From NCBI RefSeq assembly GCF_041734735.1, contig NC_134883.1, positions 19,639,247 to 19,703,246 on the forward strand: a DNA stretch of 64,000 nt. The letters are read 5' to 3'. The translations under genes and the position numbers were made by a program. Positions 46,675 through 56,639 of this stretch are shown here, in pieces (within the stretch, counting starts at the first letter, position 1; every line of letters begins with the position of its first letter). Origin of the DNA: Babylonia areolata (taxonomy: Eukaryota; Mollusca; Gastropoda; Neogastropoda; Buccinidae). A model generated the notes under the pieces. The model saw only the letters and a list, made by a program, of their open reading frames with translations, made no database searches and was not told the origin of the DNA.

Positions 46675-46984
46675 AATTACGCCATCCCCATTCCCGTGTG
46701 TGTGTGTGTGTGTACTTCAGACCACACAGATTACACCGAGCAACAGCAATGAATATGACACTCATTCTATCACACAGGCAAGTTTTGAGATACCAGGCAA
46801 TAAAACAAACGTTTCCAACACAGAGTGTAGTCCATCCACAGCATGCAAGCTACATTAATTGTCTTTACGGCAGTGTTAAATGTTCTTAAAAGTTTAGATT
46901 GTGTGACTGCAGTCCACTCATACACCGAAAATAGCATTTTCTGCAACATTCGTTGTGGCCCGATTCCAAGGGGTCTGGGTTAGT
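46441..46984. other. Spacer with GT microsatellites, downstream of the channel gene
   Basis: GT runs lie at about 46636-46670 and 46697-46714. No gene is seen. On the minus strand this is the distal 3' flank of the channel gene. Confidence 0.4.
46537..46542 (-). terminator. Possible poly(A) signal for the channel gene
   Basis: AATAAA on the minus strand lies about 2 kb downstream of the channel stop codon, beyond the 76-bp array. If used, the array would be part of the 3' UTR. The assignment is only positional. Confidence 0.2.
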
Positions 46985-48595
46985 TCTAGTTGACAAGTGT
47001 TAGAGTGTTTCCAGCTGACCAGTGCAATACAGGTTCAGCGGTAGCCTCTACCTGTGTAGTGGCGGTAGTGGTTGTTAGTGTTTCTAGGTGACATTATCAC
47101 TACAGGCTCATCAGTAGCCTGTACCTGTGTAGTGTCAGTAGTAGTTGTTGTTAGTGTTTCTAGGTGACATTATCACTACAGGCTCATCAGTAGCCTGAAC
47201 CTGTGTAGTGTCAATAGTAGTTGTTGTTAGTGTTTCTAGGTGACAGGAACACTACAGGTTCATCAGTAGCCTGTACCTGTGTAGTGTCGGTAGTAGTTGT
47301 TGTTAGTGTTTCTATGTGACATTATCACTACAGGCTCATCAGTAGCCTGAACCTGTGTAGAGTCAGTAGTAGTTGTTGTTAGTGTTTCTAGGTGACAGGA
47401 ACACTACAGGTTCATCAGTAGCCTGTACCTGTGTAGTGTCGGTAGTAGTTGTTGTTAGTGTTTCTAGGTGACATTATCACTACAGGCTCATCAGTAGCCT
47501 GTACCTGTGTAGTGTCGGTAGTAGTTGTTGTTAGTGTTTCTAGGTGACATTATCACTACAGGCTCATCAGTAGCCTGTACCTGTGTTGTGTCGGTGGTAG
47601 TTGTTGTTAGTGTTTCTAGGTGACATTATCACTACAGGCTCATCAGTAGCCTGTACCTGTGTTGTGTCGGTGGTAGTTGTTGTTAGTGTTTCTAGGTGAC
47701 ATTATCACTACAGGCTCATCAGTAGCCTGAACCTGTGTAGTGTCAGTAGTAGTTGTTAGTGTTTCTAGGTGACATTATCACTACAGGCTCATCAGTAGCC
47801 TGTACCTGTGTAGTGTCAGTAGTAGTTGTTGTTAGTGTTTCTAGGTGACAGGAACACTACAGGTTCATCAGTAGCCTGTACCTGTGTAGTGTCGGTAGTA
47901 GTTGTTGTTAGTGTTTCTAGGTGACATTATCACTACAGGCTCATCAGTAGCCTGAACCTGTGTAGAGTCAGTAGTAGTTGTTGTTAGTGTTTCTAGGTGA
48001 CAGGAACACTACAGGTTCATCAGTAGCCTGTACCTGTGTAGTGTCGGTAGTAGTTGTTGTTAGTGTTTCTAGGTGACATTATCACTACAGGCTCATCAGT
48101 AGCCTGAACCTGTGTAGTGTCGGTAGTAGTTGTTGTTAGTGTTTCTAGGTGACAGGAACACTACAGGCTCATCAGTAGCCTGAACCTGTGTAGTGTCAGT
48201 AGTAGTTGTTGTTAGTGTTTCTAGGTGACATTATCACTACAGGTTCATCAGTAGCCTGTACCTGTGTAGTGTCAGTAGTAGTTGTTGTTAGTGTTTCTAG
48301 GTGACATTATCACTACAGGCTCATCAGTAGCCTGAACCTGTGTAGTGTCGGTAGTAGTGGTTGTTAGTGTTTCTAGGTGACATTATCACTACAGGCTCAT
48401 CAGTAGCCTGAACCTGTGTAGTGTCGGTAGTAGCGGTTGTTAGTGTTTCTAGGTGACATTATCACTACAGGCTCATCAGTAGCCTGTACCTGTGTTGTGT
48501 CGGTGGTAGTTATTGTTAGTGTTTCTAGGTGACATTATCACTACAGGCTCATCAGTAGCCTGAACCTGTGTAGTGTCGGTAGTAGTTGTTGAAGT
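46985..48595 (-). repeat. 76-bp minisatellite containing the 3' end of the Kv coding sequence
   Basis: TAGGTGACATTATCACTACA and its variants recur every 76 bp (for example 47161 and 47237), about 21 copies. On the minus strand each unit contains CAACAACTACTACCGACACT and onward through ACACAGG(T)(T/A)CAGGCTACTGA. The rightmost copy is the last 12 codons and stop of the channel gene (48552-48590), and some internal units are identical to it over at least 44 bp. Units at the far left are the most degenerate. A CAGGCT/AGCCTG inverted repeat puts the stop codon in the loop of a potential hairpin. Confidence 0.93.
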
Positions 48596-50147
48596 TGGCC
48601 ACAATGACGGGCACTGGCAGGGCAATGGCCAGCACGCCAGACAGTACGCAGATTCCCCCCAGCAGCTTGCCGGCCAGCCCCTTGGGCACGAAGTCCCCGT
48701 AGCCCACTGTGGTCATGGACACGATGGCCCACCAGAAGGCGTCCGGGATGGAGGCGAACTGACTGTCCGCCTGACCCAGCTCCGCGTAGAAGATGGCGCC
48801 GGAGAAGATGACGGTGGCGATGCCCAGGAAGAGCAGGAACATGGACAGCTCGCGGATGGACGTCTTGAGCGTCATGCCCAGGATCTTGAGGCCCACGGAG
48901 TGCTTGGACAGCTTCAGGATGCGCACCACGCGCAGCACGCGCAGCACGCTGAGCATGGAGCTCTGGTGGCCGCCACTGCAGCTGTCACTGGCCAGGTTGA
49001 GGGCCAGGAAGACGAAGTAAGGAGCGATGGCCAGCAGGTCGATCCAGTTGATGGCCGCGCGGAAGAAGAGCAGCTTGGAGGGACTGACCGCCAGCCGCAG
49101 ACCCAGCTCCACTACGAACCAGGCGATGCAGCACGACTCGATGATGAAGAGGGGGTGCATGACGTTGGGCCTGTGTCTGGTCACGTGTCTGCCGTGCTGG
49201 TCCACCCAGCTGACGTTGATGCAGTCCACGTCACGGAACTGAGGCAATGTCTCTGTGCAAAAGGTGACCACTGACACCAGGATGAAAAACACGGACATGG
49301 CGGCAAAGATTTTGGCCACGAGGGACGATTCTGGATACTCCAAGGCCAACCAGATCTTATACATTGTTCTGTTGGAAGGACATGTTGGTTGCTTCTTCTC
49401 TACGATGTAACCCTCATTGTGCTTGAAGGCATCGATGGCTGAGCCTCCCAGCTCATAAAAGACGAGCTCATTGAGGAAGATGTCCATTGGAACTTCCAGA
49501 GGCCGCTTCAGCCGCCCCCCGGACTGGTAGTAGTACAGCACCGCCTGGAAGGTGGGTCGGTGGCGGTCAAAGAAAAACTCCTGCCGACTGTAATCCCAGT
49601 ACTTCCTTCGCTTCTCGGGGTTACCCAGTAGAGTGTTGGGCAGACGATCCAATGTGCGGAGCTGGGTTTCAAACCTGAGACCACTGACGTTGATGACGGC
49701 TCTCTGGCAGCCCTGCAGGCGACAGTTGTGGTCCGGGGAGAGGAATTCTGTGTGGGGAGGCATCAGGTACTCGCTGCCCGGCGCCAGGCAGTCCCTTTCC
49801 GTCGGCAGTAACTGTTCCAGATAGTCGTCTTGCAAATGACTCTGACTGCGCGCACGTGCGCTGCTCCCGCTGTGGACGTAGGTGGAGGAACTGGACCGGC
49901 CATGGAACCCCAAGTCCTCCAAAGAGATGTCCAGGTTGGTGGACTTGGGTCGTGGCATGTCTGGCTGCAGCTTACCATCAGAGCTGACAGTGATGTCATC
50001 ACACGTGCCGATCATGGTGTGACGTCGCATGGAGGACCTGGAGCCGTGCCCTTCGTACAGGAAGTGGTCGGGTTTGAGGTGGAAGTTGACGGGCTGTTTG
50101 TAGCCATGACCCATGGCGTTGTCACAGATCTGAGTCATGAAATTCAT
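48552..50147 (-). CDS. Kv1/Shaker-family voltage-gated potassium channel, 531 aa
   Basis: This is a tetrameric plasma-membrane potassium channel subunit. A long N-terminus (1-148) leads to the T1 domain (149-247: VINVSGLRFETQLRTL, FFFDRHRPTFQAVLYYYQSG, FYELGG). S1 is about 277-297, S2 331-351 (F344 in the charge-transfer site, E337, E347), S3 364-386 (D370), S4 399-416, S5 432-455, the filter TVGYGD 480-485 and S6 491-517 with PVP at 511-513. S4 has R403, R406, R409, K412 and K415; the first Shaker arginine aligns with S400. Only 14 residues follow S6, against about 60-100 in most Kv1 proteins, and the last 12 come from the adjacent repeat unit. An in-frame TGA about 30 nt upstream (50178-50180) supports the start at 50147. 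An ACACAG/GTTCAG donor near the end could splice to another tail exon. A coding exon this long is normal for Kv1 genes. Confidence 0.93.
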   Translation of the reverse strand: MNFMTQICDNAMGHGYKQPVNFHLKPDHFLYEGHGSRSSMRRHTMIGTCDDITVSSDGKLQPDMPRPKSTNLDISLEDLGFHGRSSSSTYVHSGSSARARSQSHLQDDYLEQLLPTERDCLAPGSEYLMPPHTEFLSPDHNCRLQGCQRAVINVSGLRFETQLRTLDRLPNTLLGNPEKRRKYWDYSRQEFFFDRHRPTFQAVLYYYQSGGRLKRPLEVPMDIFLNELVFYELGGSAIDAFKHNEGYIVEKKQPTCPSNRTMYKIWLALEYPESSLVAKIFAAMSVFFILVSVVTFCTETLPQFRDVDCINVSWVDQHGRHVTRHRPNVMHPLFIIESCCIAWFVVELGLRLAVSPSKLLFFRAAINWIDLLAIAPYFVFLALNLASDSCSGGHQSSMLSVLRVLRVVRILKLSKHSVGLKILGMTLKTSIRELSMFLLFLGIATVIFSGAIFYAELGQADSQFASIPDAFWWAIVSMTTVGYGDFVPKGLAGKLLGGICVLSGVLAIALPVPVIVANFNNYYRHYTGSGY

Positions 50148-50676
50148 CCTGGATCGGGGAGTGACTGGGCCAACAAATCAGACAAGCCAAGAAGTCCTCT
50201 GACAAATATTCAGCAACAATAATTCTGGACTTCCTGAAACCACCATTCGGTCAGTTCTTTGTGTGCCGGTCAGAAACCAGCGTGCAGACAACCATCGTGA
50301 CTCAGGAGAAGACAGTCGGCAAAGTCTGAGTTGTTGTGGTCAATATTGTTCCAGGTCTCAGCATCAAGGCACTAGGGGATCCAGGCGAAGTGACTCTCAA
50401 GGTATTCCTCAAGTCACCTAGGGTCCTGGCGAAGTGACTCTCAAGGTATTCCTCAAGTCACCTAGGGTCCTGGCGAAGTGACTCTCAAGATATTCCTCAA
50501 GGCACTGAGGGTCCTGGTGAAGTGACTCTCAAGGTATTCCAGCAGAGTGTGTCTCGGGTCGACGTCATGGCTTTGGGTGCAGGCGCTACATGTGGGGAAG
50601 GAATTCTTTTTATCAGTTTGAATATTTAGAGCCATGGACGTATTAACTAACTTTGAGTCACAACATTAGACTATTA

Positions 50677-50685
<9 letters not shown>
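50148..50685 (-). other. 5' flank or 5' UTR of the channel gene, with a 44-bp minisatellite
   Basis: AAGTGACTCTCAAGGTATTC then CTCAAGTCACCTAGGGTCCT recurs about four times at 50375-50555 with a 44-bp period. The segment lies between the channel start codon and a LINE relic inserted about 540 bp upstream in the same orientation. No TATA box or defined initiator is convincing. Confidence 0.5.
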
Positions 50686-50736
<51 letters not shown>

Positions 50737-50737
50737 G
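50678..50737. repeat. (AC)n(AT)n microsatellite at the LINE 3' end
   Basis: AC repeats then AT repeats directly follow the 3' end of the minus-strand LINE (read as ...CCATCATATAT on that strand), as is usual where the element ends in a simple-repeat tail. Confidence 0.9.
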
Positions 50738-53700
50738 ATGGAGTCTCCCGTCGGACCGATGGATGAGTAGGCAGGCAGGCTTATCTGGCGGTGTACGTCT
50801 CCAGAAGTTGAGCCCTGCTTCCTTCGCTCACGCTTCTCCTTAATTTCCAGCGTTCTCTTGTTTTCAAACGTCTTTATGCCACTGGAGCACACCATCCTCC
50901 AGCGAGAGCGGTCAAGGGCATCAGTTTCCCAGGAAGCGATGTCTATCTCACAGGCTTTGAGGTTTGTCTTCAAGGTGTCCTTGAAGCGCTTGCAGGGTCT
51001 TCCAAGTTCATGATGGCCTTCCTTCAGCTGGCCATACAAAAGCATCTTCGGGATCCTGCTGTCTGTCATGCGGACAATGTGTCCTGTCCAGCATAGCTGG
51101 CACTGGATCAGCAGGCTTTCGATGCTGGGCAGGCCGCTCCTCTCTAGGACCTGAAGGTATGAGACCCTACCTTGCTACTTTATGCCGAGGCATCTCTGGT
51201 GAAACTGCTCAAGTTGTTGAATGTGACGGCGATACGTCGTCCATGTTTCACAGCAGTACAACAAGGTGGTCAGCACAACAGTTCTGTAGGTTTTTATTTT
51301 GGCACTGAGCTTGATGCCTTTGTTGTTCCACAGCCTGTTGTTGAGTCTGCCAAAGACAGAGCTGGCCTTAGCGATGTGCAGCGTCACTTCTGCATCCAGG
51401 TAGCAAAACTTGTCGACTTACTTGATCTCTGTGTCATCGATCTTGATTGCAGGTTGGGGGGAGGCACTGGCGTTCTGTGAGCTAGCTGGTTGGTACATGG
51501 ACTCGGTCTTGCTGAGGCTGATGGTGAGTCCAAAGCGCCTGCAGTAGGTTGAGAACCTGTCCATAATGAACTGCATGTCCTCAAGGATGTGTGCAGCAAG
51601 TGCACAGTCAACAGCAAAGAGGAACTCACTCAACAGTGCCTCAAACACCCTGGACCTGGCGTGGAGTTGCCACAAGTTGAAAAGTTTGCCATCTGTGCGA
51701 AACTGAATGTAGATGCCCCAGTCACAGTCTTGGAAGGCGTCAATCAGCATGGCAGAGAAGAAAATGGATAACAGTGTGGGTGCCAGGACGCAGCCCTGCT
51801 TCACTCCATTTACCACAGGGAACGGATCCGACATGTCAGTATTTTCCTATACTCTCGCCTGCATGCCATCGTGGAATGACGCAATCAGCTGGATTAGGCT
51901 CTCTGGACAGCCGAACTTTAGGAGATCTTCCACAGACCACGGCGGTTCACTGTGTCGAAGGCCTTAGTCAGGTCTACAAAGACCATGTGGAGCTCCTTGT
52001 TCTGCTCACGGCACTTATTTTGCATCTGGTGTACGGCAAACACCATATCACATGTTCCCCTGCCTGAGCGGAAGCCGAACTGTGCTTCAGGGATGACTGT
52101 GTTGGAGACATGGTCAACCAGTCTGTTCAGTATGATGCGGGCGAAGATCTTGCCGGCGATGCAGAGGAAAGAGATTCCACGGTGGTTATCGCAGGATGTT
52201 TTGTCTCCCTTCCGTTTGTAGATGTGGACAATTGAAGCATCCTTGAAATCCTGGGAGGCCTCCCCTCTCTCCCAGATACACTTGAACAGGGCGGTCAGCT
52301 TGTCTGTCAGCACCTCGCCTCCATACTTGTAGATGTCGTCCTGGATTCCATCCGCTCCTGGTGCTTTTCATGACGTTGTCAGCTTCAGGGCCTTTCGGGT
52401 CTCTGCCTTGGTGGGAGGGGCAGCTAGCGAGTCATTGACTGGTAGCTGTTTGAGGGCTGCAATTACCTCCTCAGATACAGACGAGCCTCTGTTGAGGAGG
52501 GTGTTGAAGTGCTCTGCCCAGTGGGCAAGGATGTCTTTCTTGTCTGTCAGGAGGGTGGTCTGGTCCAAGGCTTGGACAGGGGTTGATCCTGTGACTCTCG
52601 GCCCATACGCAGCTCGGAGACCATCATGGAAGGTCTTCATGTCGTGAGCATCAGCAGCGGACTGAAGCTCTTCGCTTTCTCTCCCAACAGGTGTACTTCA
52701 TCTCATGCAGCCTCTTCTGTACGAGTTGCTTGATTTGCAAGAACTGGTTCTTCCTCTGGCAGTCTTTATCAGAAATGTGATCCTGATGCCGTATATGCAG
52801 TGTGTTCAGGAGCTTGGAGATTCCAGAGTCGTTCTCGTCAAATCAGTCTTTGTGGCTCCTCTGTACAAAGCCGAGTGTGTCAGCTGCTGCTGTGTACACA
52901 GCATCTCTAAAGGTGCTCCATACCCTTTCTACATCAGTCGATGCAGGAATTTCTTGGAGAGCTACTTGGATTTGCTGCTGCAGCACGTCCTTGATGATAG
53001 GGATGCGGTGGATGTTCAGCTTCCTTGGGGGTTTCTGCCTGGCTGGTTGGAGCTTGCGTGCAAGTCTGATGTTCATCTTGCTGCGTACCAGGCGATGGTC
53101 CGACCAACAGACTGCTCCTCTCATGCAGCGTGTAATGGAAACATCACCTCTGTCCCTCTGGCGGACAATCACATAGTCCAGAATGTGCCATTGCTTGGAG
53201 CGGGGGTGCATCCATGTGTTCTTGTACTTGTCCGCTTGTTGGGTGTTGGTGATGGTCAGTCCCATGCTGCACGCAGAGCGAGAGCAAAAGCAGTCCGTTG
53301 GAGTTGCACTTGCCAGTGCCGTGCTGTCCTAGGACTTTTGGCCACGAGGAGAAGTCCACGCTGACGCGGGCATTGAAATCCCCAAGGATGATCAGCCTGT
53401 CCTTTCTGTCTACCACTGAAATGGTGCGGCTGAGCTCCTCGTAGAAAGCTTCTTTGATGTCATCAGGGTTGGTCATCGTAGGGGCATAGCAGCTGATGAC
53501 TGTGGAGAAGCGATCCTCGGACAGCATCAGACGGAGGGTCATCAGCCTATCATTTATCCCACGTGGAAGGATGTCAAGCTGTCGTGCAAGTTTGGTTCAT
53601 ATTGCAAAGCCCATGCCTGAGGTTCTTGGGGTGCCACCTGGCTTCCCAATGCAGTAGAAGGTGTAGCCCCTCCAACTTCCTCCAGCTGGGTTTCACCGGC

Positions 53701-54545
53701 AAACCTGGTTTCGCTCAAGGCTGCTATGTCCACCTGGTAGCGATCAAGCATTCTAGCAATGAGCGCTGTTCGTCTGTCTGGTCTGTCATCTCTGTCTAGA
53801 AGGGTGCGAACATTCCAGGCACCCAGAGTCAGGGCATGACTCCTGGTTCTTTTCTTCTGTTGTTTTCGACCACTAGTGTTGGATGTCCAAGTAGGTGCGG
53901 TTTCCTACTAGGTACTAGGCGAGGCAGGCTTTGTTTAGGGATCCTTTTATCTGCCCTTCCCCATGTGGGGAGAGCAGTGCTGTCCCTAAAAAGGGCTGCT
54001 CTGACACTGTGGGAGGATACGGGCGCCGCATCTGCTCCAGTCTACGGCGGACGACCATCACCCCACAGCCGCCTGCGTGCAGAGTCGTGACAAGGAACTG
54101 CCAGCAGCATCCTCTGCCTGTCCCCGTTACCACTTCTCCATCGCCGCAGGGCTTGGGAAAGCTGGGTGTTGAAGGGCTAGCTCGTCGTTCCGTCATTAGC
54201 CTGGTTGCCTGACCAGCACAGGTAACTTATTTTAGTGAAGAGGAGTTGTGCAGTCCCTTCCCCACTCTCTCGCCTACCGACGCTCAGAGTCCCACAGGTG
54301 CAGATACTGCCACGTGTAGGACGGCCTCGGTAGGTGCAGGTTTTTTCTTCGGAGTTCCGTCTTCTAGGAGGACTTCCAGCCAAGGATAAGAGCTCCCCCT
54401 ACCCTTTGGTCATCCTCTTCCGCCTTCACAGCCGTTGGGAAAGGTTTCCTCCTCCGCCTGGTCCGTCGTTGGGAGACTTCACATGCGGCAGGTAGTACTG
54501 GTTTACATGGTACCAGTAGCAAGGGCTATGCCCCCGACCTGACTC
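50738..54545 (-). pseudogene. Decayed second LINE of the endonuclease/RT type
   Basis: The minus strand shows, in order, a 5' UTR (about 53850-54540), GAWNVRTLLDRD and YQVDIAALSETRFAGE (53700-53810), YAPTMTNPDDIKEAFYEEL and LGDFNARV (53350-53480), MHPRSKQWHILDYVIVRQRD, KDASIVHIYKRKGDK (52200-52250), DLTKAFDTVNRRGLWK (51930-51980), NGVKQGCVLAPTLL (51780-51820), FLFAVDCAL (51600, where the first catalytic Asp of FADD is Val), and VLTTLLYCCETW (51230). At least seven frame breaks are visible. It is a diverged relative of the copy at 37.7 kb, spans nearly full length, and is bounded by AT-rich microsatellite at both ends. Confidence 0.87.
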
Positions 54546-54775
54546 ATAATATATATATATGACGTATATACACATACAAATGGACGCATGCACACACATA
54601 TGCACGCACACACAAACACACATACACCCACACATCCACACATATTGGATGTCATTGTTACCGAGGAGATGTGCATGGCGCTATGTGTATTCGTATCAAG
54701 AACGCCTGCAGCAACTTGCAGGTGTTTTTCATTTCTAACCAAGTGTACAAACCCTCTTTCTAGCCCAGTGTGTGT
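54546..54775. other. AT/CA-rich flank
   Basis: Short AT and CA runs flank the LINE 5' end. I see nothing else. Confidence 0.4.
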
Positions 54776-55165
54776 GTGGACCTATCCCGTTTTGACTTCT
54801 ACCCAAGCGTACAGTCTTCCAAAATAAGTGTGTCCATGCACCCTCCTCCCCCACTCCATTCTTTTCTTGAGTTCTTCCCAAGTGTACCAACCATTTTTCA
54901 AACTGAGTGTGTGCATGCACCCCCCAACCCAACACCATCCCTTTTTTTTAAAGTTCTACCCAAGTGTACAAACCTTTTTTCAAACTGAGTGTGTGCATGC
55001 ACAACCCACCCCCACCCCCATTCCTATCCCTTTTTAAGTTCTAAACAAGCGTACCAACACTTTTTCAAACTGAGTGTGTGCATGCACCACCCCACCCCCA
55101 CCCTCATCATATTTTTAAGTTCTAAACAAGCGTTCCAACCATTTTTCAAAATGAGTGTATGCATG
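54775..55165. repeat. About 80-bp minisatellite, degenerate
   Basis: CAAACTGAGTGTGTGCATGC, a C-rich part, and AAGTTCTA(C/A)(C/A)CAAG(T/C)GTAC recur four to five times with variable C/A-rich and T-rich spacers. Confidence 0.8.
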
Positions 55166-55840
55166 CACCGCCCCATCCATCCGGTCGTAATCTCTGAACG
55201 AGAATTTAAATGCCTCTTCTGTTTGGTCAAACAATATCTGATGCTTTAAATGAATGTTTTAGAATCCTTTGAATTTGTCTCAATAAGAATATCAAAAGAC
55301 GTGTATTTATGAAGAACACGTTGATACATGGCGCCCTTTCTTTCCAAATAAACTTTTAAATACCATATATTTCTTTGAAAAAAAATTAAACATTTAAATG
55401 TCATTTTAAATATTCTATTTGAATATACTGTGGGTTTTTTTTTATCAATACAAATATGCAAGTGTATAGCCAAACCAGCTCTTAGACAGACATAGGTATA
55501 GCCTTCCTATATATACCCTTCCTTCTTATGCAAGTATGGCCTACCAAATCAATGCCCTTTCTTTCTTATACACAGGGATAAACACTCATGCTTTCTGAGC
55601 AACCATTCTAAAGTGTTCTTTCGAAGTATTTGTGCAAACGCCCTTTCTTTCTAAGCACAAATATATTTTTCTGAATATAGGTAAGTAAATTCATACCCTT
55701 TGTATGTGAAAAAAAAGACCCCTACTTTCTAAATGCCCCTCTTTACATGCAAATATTTGAGTATTCCCTTTGTTTCCACACAAATGTTCTATGCTCTTTC
55801 TCTTTTCACACAATAATTGCCTGTAGATTCATTAGGATTT
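55166..55840. other. AT-rich unassigned sequence
   Basis: Low-GC sequence with repeated CCTTTCTTTCT-like fragments (for example near 55335, 55555 and 55640) that may be a very degenerate repeat. No gene is seen. Confidence 0.35.
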
Positions 55841-55844
55841 AAAT

Positions 55845-56400
55845 GTTCCAGATTCTTTAGGATGTCAGTGTTGTAGATTCATTGGGATGGGTAGATTCAC
55901 AGGATGTCAGCGTTGTAGGTTTATTAGGATATGGGCATTGCAGACTCATTATGATGTGAGTGTTGTAGATTTATTAGGATGTATAGATTCATTTGGATGT
56001 AAGTGTTGTGGATTCATTAGGATGATAGGTATCGTAGATTAATTAGCATGTCGGTATTGTAGATTCGTTAGGATGTGAGCGTTGTAGATTCCTTAGGATG
56101 TGAGTGTTCTAGATTCCTTAGGATGTCAGTGAAATAGACTTATTAGGACGTTAGTGTTGTAGATTCATCGGAATGTGACCGTTGTAGATTCATCAGTATA
56201 TGAGCATTGTAGATTCATAAGGATGTAGGCTTAAGTGTTGTAGAGTTATTAGGATGGCAGATTCATTAGGATGTCAGTGTTGTGGGTTCATTAGGATGCT
56301 AGTCGTGTATATTAATTAGTATGTCAGTGTTGTAACTTCGTTAGGATGTGAACGTTCTAGATCCAATAGGATGTGTGTAGAGTCATTAGATTGTAAGCAT
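55845..56400. repeat. 23-26-bp minisatellite, old
   Basis: GATTCATTAGGATGTCAGTG plus TTGTA, about 22 copies, diverged at many positions. It is among the most degenerate arrays in the window and probably among the oldest. Confidence 0.85.
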
Positions 56401-56424
56401 TGAAAAGTATGGTTTCTACTCGCC

Positions 56425-56425
56425 G

Positions 56426-56462
<37 letters not shown>
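56425..56462. repeat. (GT)n microsatellite
   Basis: About 34 bp of GT dinucleotides, then a short CG-interrupted part. Confidence 0.9.
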
Positions 56463-56464
<2 letters not shown>

Positions 56465-56551
56465 CGCACGCATGTGAGCGCACGCGTGTGAATATGACAA
56501 CATGTCACATGTTTCAATAAGACAAGAAGTAAGAGATTGTTTTCGACTTAC

Positions 56552-56622
56552 CTGATCACTAGGAAAAGCCAGGACTGTGGAAGTGAGTATCCCTTTCTCT
56601 ACGGTCAGGGTAACAGGGTTTC
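56552..56622 (-). CDS. Candidate internal coding exon of an unknown gene
   Basis: On the minus strand a pyrimidine-rich acceptor (TGTTTTGTTCAG) precedes 71 nt that stay open as NPVTLTVEKGILTSTVLAFP (then SDQ), followed by a near-consensus donor, CAG then GTAAGTCG. Sequence beyond the donor runs into CG/CA repeats. No family is recognised, no partner exon agrees in phase, and the call rests only on the two splice sites. Confidence 0.25.
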
Positions 56623-56639
56623 CTGAACAAAACACTTCG

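Noticed and set aside
48573-49274. 233-codon plus-strand frame opposite the channel gene
   Set aside because: It is the antisense of a well-supported conserved channel exon, and its openness follows from the GC-rich codons.
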